A DNA stretch of 64,000 nucleotides from Diospyros lotus (lineage: Eukaryota > Streptophyta > Magnoliopsida > Ericales > Ebenaceae): NCBI RefSeq assembly GCF_014633365.1, contig NC_068351.1, positions 1,756,001 through 1,820,000 on the forward strand, in the 5' to 3' direction. Under the pieces are notes generated by a model, which did no database searches, was not told where the DNA came from, and worked only from the letters and a program-made list of their open reading frames with translations. Shown here piece by piece: positions 57,718 through 64,000 of this stretch; the stretch's first letter is position 1; every line of letters starts with the position of its first letter. The translations under genes and the position numbers were made by a program.

Positions 57718-58042
57718 AAGACAAATGAGAATGCAGTTGTAAAGCTCTTGTCACTTCAAGTAGATGTCTATGTTTACGCTCAACAACACCATTTTATTAA
57801 GGAGTGTACATACATGTTCTTTGTTGTAAAATTTCTTTAGATTGCAAGAAGGTGGAAATAGATTGGTTAACAAATTCAGAGCCATTATCTATCCGAACTA
57901 TTTTAACAGAGGTTTGGAATTGGTTTTCAACTAATCGAAGAAAGCCTTGAAGGAGAGAAAGACTCTGACTTTTGTGTTGAGCCATGTAGATCCAAGTGGC
58001 TTTTGAATAATCATCAACAATGGTAAGAAAATATTTTGCACT
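57718..58042 (-). pseudogene. Copia integrase, catalytic part (split from 60689-61345)
   Basis: On the minus strand the frame gives KYFLTIVDDYSKATWIY, VRIDNGSEFVNQ and, after TAATAA at 57794-57799, NGVVERKHRHLLEV. These are the DDE core motifs of Ty1/copia integrase. The tandem TAATAA replaces the usual Gln-Gln before NGVVERK and fits two C-to-T changes. The fragment is cut at 58042 by a solo LTR; its upstream half continues at 60689. Confidence 0.88.
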
Positions 58043-60688
58043 TGTAACACCCCGCTCTCCCAAGGGCGTTAGGTAACGTAAAATTTCGGGGATATATATA
58101 TTTCCTTCCATCGAATACTCAACACAAAATCGTTCCTCGAAGATCCTGTTACACCTTCTCAGTATATCAACTATGAACCATTAATAAACTAAGACAAGTA
58201 TATCACCTCAAATGTGGAAGCTAGTTCAAAACCTCAATAAACATAATCGAAACCATTTTATTTATAACATAAAGTCAAACCAACGCTTACATGACGTCCT
58301 CAAAATAAACAACATAATTGAAAAGCAACATATTATAAACTATCCACTAATCGTCGTCACTCCTCGGCAATTCTTTTTCCTTTCACACTGTTACCTTAAT
58401 CTGGAACGTTTGAATATTCCAAGAATAAAGTCTATATTAGATGATGAATCATCTAAGTGAGAGTTCAAAATCACGTTTTCATGAATGAATGCAAGACATG
58501 AAATAAACCAACACAACCCGGTAAGCCCTAGCCTAAGAGAATCTCATAACGCTTAACCCTACCACGGGAAAAGAGCAATCTTTCTAAAAGCCAACCCACT
58601 ATACCGACATCGACACAACGTGGTTCTAACTTAAGAGGGGCAAGGTCAACACATCTCCCCAACATCTCGAGAACAATCATTACCAACTCTTGGCCCAGAA
58701 GAGTCACATCAAGCAGAAACCTGGCTCACCACATTTATGTTGGGAATTACGTTCCCATTCTAAGCATCTAGGAACCACTACACAATCCCAACTCAAAATC
58801 TCATATGGACCACCTAGTCATCCTAGTGCAACTTCCTTGACCAAACGGCCCGGCACAAAAACAAAGGCGACTATCTCGGCATGCACTCCAGCATAAGATA
58901 TCTCTATTATTCCGTCACACCCTTGGAGAATTATGGCTGCACTATCCAGACAACATTTTAGGCTGACATTCCATATGAACAATCACAAAACGCATAACAA
59001 TGCCACATTTCACGACTCAATGCATTATATAAACAACATTTTATAAAATACAATGTCCAAGTATAAAACATTTAGGGACGAACCTCCCTCATAAAATCAA
59101 CCTCCACCGGTTATCGTTTGCATGTAACAAAACCATTTTGCATAAAATCACAACACGTTTAAATAGAATGGGTACCAAGTTTTTTGGGTAGAAGCACCCT
59201 TAGTAAATCAAATTTTTCGATAAAACACTCATCTTGAAAGTATTCGGATTCTCTCGATCCTTGTGCACGACCTCGATTTGCGCGTCAAATTACAAACGCT
59301 AGTACTTGTACTCAACCTCGAGCAATGACACTCCTTAAACATCATATTTAATTAAAGAGTATCAAAATCTATTTTTCTTTAATTTTTCCATAATTTCCTT
59401 TATTTTTCTCCCAATTTTCACCTCGATAATTCAAAAATAATTATCTTCTCAAACTTTTTCCCAAATGTTTCAATATAATAATTTCTAAAATAATTTAAGA
59501 AAAATATAGAAGCAAAATACCAGATTTGCCCTTGTCGCACGCACCAACACACGCCTAGCACGTGTCTACGCATGAAATGTGGCGTGTGCAGCTCACGCGC
59601 CACCTTTTTCTCCAATTTCTAGTTGCTGGCGACGGCTCCAATGGTCGATCTTAGGGTACCCCTTTGAAGCCCTCAACCAGTCGATCCCAACACCACCAAT
59701 CTCTGGTCGAAAGGACACTGGAAATGCCCCCAAATCGTGAGTTGTAGGTCTGCGGAGGCGGACCACCTCGCATTTTTTGGCCAAGCTCGAACCAGCTTCA
59801 AACGCACTTCAAACTCCACCAAATGCTCCAGATCTCTTCCTCTTGATGCAAGGATCAAAAGCCCTCTATCTACTCTTTTCGATTCACACCAAAACGCGAT
59901 CAATTTGATGCCAAAAATGTCGAAACCCTTAGCCCATTTTATAGCCAAAATCCAGCCACCTCTCGACTAATCACCGACCAGCACTTAGCCCCCAAGCAAC
60001 CCCACACTGTATACAACCTTCCCAGGTCTCCATCGGCCGTCCCATCGCAGTAAATGGCGGCCACATAGGGTGGAAAGCGGTGGCCAACTTCTTGCTTGCT
60101 ATGTTCACACCAGATTTTCCTTTTATTACACTTTGGCCCCCTAGTTTCTTCCAATGCCATTTTGGCCTTTTCCAAAGCACCCCTGAACTATCCAACTATA
60201 CCACTAAGATCCACAAGTTTTGTACTCTTCATTTCATCATTGAAATTTTTGAAAAACTATCTTTTTGACCTCTCTCGGGCAATTTTAAAAAATTACACTT
60301 AGGCCCTGCTGATCGTTTTGATCCTAATTCCCTTCGATTCAACCAAAATTCGCGCAAGGGTTGTTTTATATGTAAAATATTGGTCCTTATAAAATTCCAT
60401 TGACTTTCCGGATGTTCCCTGCATTGATTCTGTTTTCTCAGCCTGGTCGACAGTTGTACCGAAAACTGTTCCCGATCCAATTTCTTTTATCACCTAAAAT
60501 CATACCTCGAATCACTCGTTAGTACTATTCTATTTTCCTTTAATATCTAAGGTCCGAGGTACTCCCTTCAATCAATTTGATTTCTTAAAACTGCGATAGT
60601 ATACCCTATAACCTCATTATTTCGATAATTCCATTTATACCCTTTGTAAAATACCATTTATACTCTTAAGGATTTCTTGGGTATTACA
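58043..60688 (+). mobile_element. Solo LTR, long TGTAAC..TATTACA family (2,646 bp)
   Basis: It starts TGTAACACCCC, ends CTTGGGTATTACA, and the flanks are GCACT (58038-58042) and GCACC (60689-60693), a 5-bp duplication with one mismatch. It sits in the integrase coding region of a minus-strand Copia element, whose halves join across it. Open frames inside the LTR overlap each other and have no recognisable domains. Confidence 0.9.
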
Positions 60689-61345
60689 GCACCAGTCAAA
60701 GAAGGAGTTGAATATGGGCCCCAAAAGTCAACATGTAAAAGTTACAAAGGGTTGGTGGTTGTAGGATCTTGAAGGGCAAAGGGCAATCTGGTTTGTTTGG
60801 CCAAGGGATAAGTTTCACAAGAAAAAGTATCATCAAACAAATGTAGTAGGTATGTGTTTCAAGTTTCTAATAAGCATATGTCCTAATCTATTATGCCATA
60901 AATCAGAAGTAGAAGCAGCAACAAGAGAAGTATCATGACATGGCAGAACAATAGGCATATTACATGAAATGCTGGTAAAAGTTTTATTCTGGTAAGGAAA
61001 AATGTCAGATACAAAATAAAGGTTGAGAAACTTTAGCGAGGAAAGAAATTTGGTGATAGAAATGTCCACATGAAAGCTTAATTTGTTCAGTTTGTACAAT
61101 TTTCCTTCAACCTTGCCTATAACAACACTCTATGCGTCTTCAGGTCCTAAAGAAGACAACCCATGGGAAGAAAAATTACTAACAGTTAATGATCTAATAA
61201 CAACTTGTTAACAGACAGGAGGTTAAAGTGAAATGAAGGAATGGACAAGACATTATTGAGCTCAATTAAAGGACTTAAGCAAATGGACCCTGCTTGTGAA
61301 ACAAAAGTAATAGTATGGTTTGGCAAATGAATGTGTTGATACTAG
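60689..61345 (-). pseudogene. Copia protease/GAG-pre-integrase region
   Basis: Reading the minus strand downwards: HLPNHTITFVSQAGSICLS and LNNVLSIPSFHFNLLSVNKL (the protease downstream region), then DLWHNRLGHMLIRNL (the His-His zinc motif of GAG-pre-integrase), CETYPLAKQTRLPF, and LLHVDFWGPYSTPS with the first catalytic Asp. TAA at 60742-60744 sits just before LLHVD. The normal second Cys before PLAKQ is Tyr. Several other stops and frame changes are present. Confidence 0.85.
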
Positions 61346-61800
61346 AAAATTAGAAAAGGACTTAATGATGTGGATGAGATGGCCTTAACATTTTATGACA
61401 AATTCCTTCATTTAAGCCTCGGAATTAGCGATTTTTCTACTTTTGGAAATAATGGATTCCCTAATAACTTTCATTAGGGAGTGAATTTTTATATGCCATT
61501 TTGAGAGATTTTCCTTATTTCTTGCTGATTTTTAATTCTGTAATAAAATCTCAATTTTGCTTTTTTTGGTAAGATTCGAGATTTAGGGTTTTTTGAATGT
61601 TTTCCAAATTATAGCCTATAAATTCTTTGTCATAGGAGGTTTTGGATCAATTGATTGATTTTGAATAAAATTTCTATTGAGATTTTTCCCTTAACTCTCT
61701 TCAATTTATTCGGTATTCTTTAAGAATCAACGAGTTATTGGTTGAGTCCTATAATCCGGCATTCGTGAACGAATCAACGGATTATTAGGAGGCTTCTGTT
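61346..61800 (+). other. Probable retroelement LTR/leader piece between two Copia fragments
   Basis: The stretch contains CCTATAAATTCTTTGTCATAGG and TTTGAATAAAATTTCTATTGAG, which resemble the TATA and polyadenylation parts of an LTR. The phrases CTTAAGCAAATGGACC and TACTAGAAAAT occur both before (61272-61350) and after it (61807-61853), so a short duplication brackets it. Confidence 0.4.
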
Positions 61801-61829
61801 ATGTCACTTAAGCAAATGGACCTTGCTTG

Positions 61830-63170
61830 TAGGATGTGTTAATACTAGAAAATTTACATTTGGCTAAATGTTCCTATTAATTGGAGGATCAGTTTCATGG
61901 AAAAGTACGAAATAGTCTATTATCATTGCATCTACTATGGAAAACTGAAATCGTAGCATTCTTTGAGGCCACTAATCATGGTTTATGGTTGCAAAATTTT
62001 ATTTCAGGGCTTCAAATTATTGATAGTATTGCCAAGCCGTTGAAAATTTATTATGATAACTTTGTAATAGTATTCTTTTCTAAAAACAACAAGTATTCCA
62101 ATTGTGCTAAACATATGAAAATTAAAGACTTGGTCGTTAAAAAAGAAGTTTAGTGTCGACGTTTGAAATAAGTCGACCGTGATTCGTTGGTCCGCACTAA
62201 CGAAATGAACAAGGGAATAGAGAAAATGAGAAAACACGCTAATAAGCGTTGTATGGCTCGGTCTGCGTTCCTCTGACCAGTTGGCCCCCTACAAGTACTT
62301 CGGCGTTCAAGTAAGTAAGGGAGTAGGAAAAATGCAGCGTATTAGTAGGTTAGCAAAGAAAGCATACCTTGGCTCTAGAAAGAATTTATTGATATAAGAG
62401 GAGGAGATGTCCTCCTATGCACATGCATTGTACATCTGCATGTGATAAGACTGAATATCCGGCACCGGCGGAGGTACCCAAATGGCGGCATAGTACTGAC
62501 GAGACCTTCATTAATGAGGATGGGATCTCCCATAAATGAGGATAGGATCCACCATATATGAGGATAGGATTTAAGGTGGGTGTATGAATATCCAGAGGCG
62601 ACTGCAATGATGCTGCTTGCAGGATGGTATAAGGCCAAGATAGGACTGGCATGGGCCAAGAAGTGGGCTAAGAGGATGGAGCCAGATTGGGCTTGAATGA
62701 CCTATTCAGAATAACACCCATCTCATCGCTACTCTTTGGTTATTTCGCAGTCTCCTTGTCATGCAAGCTAAACAGTTCGGTCAACGAGCTGGGAGCCTCG
62801 CTTGGAGAATACTTGGCTAGATTAGTGAACTGGAAATGTCACTCGGAGCTCGCTAGAAGTATCGTTGGGAGCTCGTTTAAAGCTTGCTTGGTCCCGCGGT
62901 TGAGCTTTAATTTTAGCGATGTGTGAGCTTGTTTCGACGAACTCAGCTCGGGGCCTATTGGGCTTTAAGCGATTGGGCTGTCTTGTTGGGCTTTAGGCAA
63001 TTGGGTCGGTCTGTTGGGTCGAGTCCAGCCTATAAGGTGTAGTTTGGGAAATACTTGTAACATTTAGAAACAAAAAGTATTAATCGAGTATATTAACACC
63101 AATCTTATGATCGCAGATCTTATGACAAAAATGACTGTCGCCCAAAATATTTAATGAACATGTTGAAATG
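61830..63170 (+). pseudogene. Copia RNase H fragment, split by a solo LTR
   Basis: The plus strand shows GGSVSWKS (~61880), FFEATNHGLWLQNFISGL (~61955), PLKIYYDN, VVFF-type SKNNKYSNCAKHMKIKDLVV up to 62150, and, beyond the insertion at 62154-63062, IEYINTNLMIADLMTK (~63080). This is the RNase H region and C-terminal end of a Ty1/copia polyprotein. A frameshift lies near 61920 and TAG at 62151-62153 replaces a Gln codon. It runs opposite to the Copia fragment at 57718-61345, so they are different copies. Confidence 0.85.
62154..63062 (+). mobile_element. Solo LTR, Copia-type (909 bp)
   Basis: It begins TGTCGACGTTTG, ends ACTTGTAACA, and has a perfect TTTAG duplication (62149-62153 and 63063-63067). 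It interrupts the Copia RNase H region, which resumes in frame after it. Its start resembles the solo LTR at 16640. Confidence 0.88.
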
Positions 63171-64000
63171 ATGGGTATTTTTGGGTTTTATTAGAGATAA
63201 TGTAATTTTACTCTATTAAAGTTTATACAGTTTACACTTTGAGCTCATTTATGTGTTTATGATATTTTCTATTTTCTATTTGTATGCATAATTATCTTAG
63301 AATGATGTTGATAGAAATAGTTTTATAAGAAAGACATTAAAATTGGACTTTTATAATTATCTTAATTTAAGATAATGTTAAGTTAAAAGTTAGTATTGTG
63401 GTAGATGAAAGCGAATGTGTTGAAAAAAATTGAACATTAGTGTTATTGGACCATTATGATTATCTTCATTTAGTTTAAAAGATATGCATAACTTCTTATG
63501 AGTCTTGGAAGACTACTTCTACTATTATAAATAAGGATTTAGTCATCTTTCTACAAAATACCAAAAAAATAAAATTACAGTTATATTTTATATCCATCAT
63601 TAAGCTTGGGATTAAGGGAAAAAATCAAATTCATGCTATTTTTGTCATCAACTGACAATCTCCTTTACAAGCTTAATTTCTAATGGATCAGGATACTTTT
63701 ATCGCACTACATGAATTACATGAAGTTCTATAATTTATGGACATGATGATTTATTATTTATTATTATTTGTACAAGTAATATTATAGTTTACAGATAAAG
63801 CACAATCACATTTTATTCACGTTAAAATACAAGAATTAAATTAATTTTAAAATATAAGTCCGGCAAAATAATCAAAACAATAAAAATTTTGAATTATCAC
63901 ACGAAAAAAAAATCAAAGTACATATGTTAAATTGATTTGAAAATGTAATTTCATGAATATAATCGAAATAACAAAAAATTCAAATAATCACACGAAAAAA
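63171..64000. other. AT-rich sequence after the Copia fragment
   Basis: This is probably the 3' untranslated and LTR part of the Copia element, but no LTR boundary could be fixed. No gene is seen. Confidence 0.45.

Noticed and set aside
59593..60302. Cluster of overlapping open frames on both strands
   Set aside because: They lie inside the solo LTR 58043-60688, and the corresponding frames are not kept in its sister copies.

Overview
The window is nuclear DNA of a flowering plant, most likely a eudicot. It is AT-rich, has spliced genes with GT..AG introns, and contains plant gene families (legume-lectin receptor kinase, GID4/Vid24, D-type cyclin) set among plant transposon superfamilies. 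The species cannot be named from the sequence. It is intergenic or heterochromatic in character: about 80-85% is recognisable or probable transposon DNA, much of it nested. There are no bacterial-type operons, CRISPR arrays, tRNA or rRNA genes.

Layout. 0-3.5 kb: a ~745-bp near-palindrome, then a decayed PIF/Harbinger element (transposase plus Myb/SANT-like gene, both minus strand). 5.0-13.1 kb: a truncated long LTR, an unidentified exon-like piece, an RTE-type LINE end split by a solo LTR (6469-9080), and a ~362-bp tandem array split by a second solo LTR (9982-12625). 13.1-19.2 kb: AT-rich debris with a CACTA-like end, a Copia RT fragment carrying a MITE, a Copia solo LTR (16640-17264) and one copy of a ~1.3-kb dispersed repeat. 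19.2-22.9 kb: two Mutator-like elements with perfect 9-bp target duplications, the first carrying a solo LTR. 23.4-30.6 kb: an L-type lectin receptor kinase whose only intron holds a 5,048-bp CACTA transposon carrying fragments of a GID8-like gene and an AAA-ATPase gene. 30.6-34.9 kb: a hAT-like repeat split by a 3.1-kb solo LTR. 35.7-49.0 kb: a GID4/Vid24 homologue whose second intron (9.9 kb) contains a rearranged Ty3/gypsy element with three further insertions; the gene has a mutated splice donor and a MITE in exon 7. 49.8-52.5 kb: a 5'-incomplete D-type cyclin with one SINE in an exon and one or two in its introns. 54.3-57.7 kb: unidentified coding-like piece, second copy of the 1.3-kb repeat, small tandem repeats. 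57.7-63.2 kb: two Copia fragments in opposite orientations, each split by a solo LTR.

Working genes. Only the lectin receptor kinase reads as intact, and only if its 5.1-kb intron is spliced out: the junction restores the kinase activation segment exactly. GID4 and the cyclin look like recently decaying genes. The main interest is the Pack-CACTA inside the kinase intron, the layered insertion history that target-site duplications allow one to order, and a consistent C-to-T style of nonsense mutation in the dead transposons.
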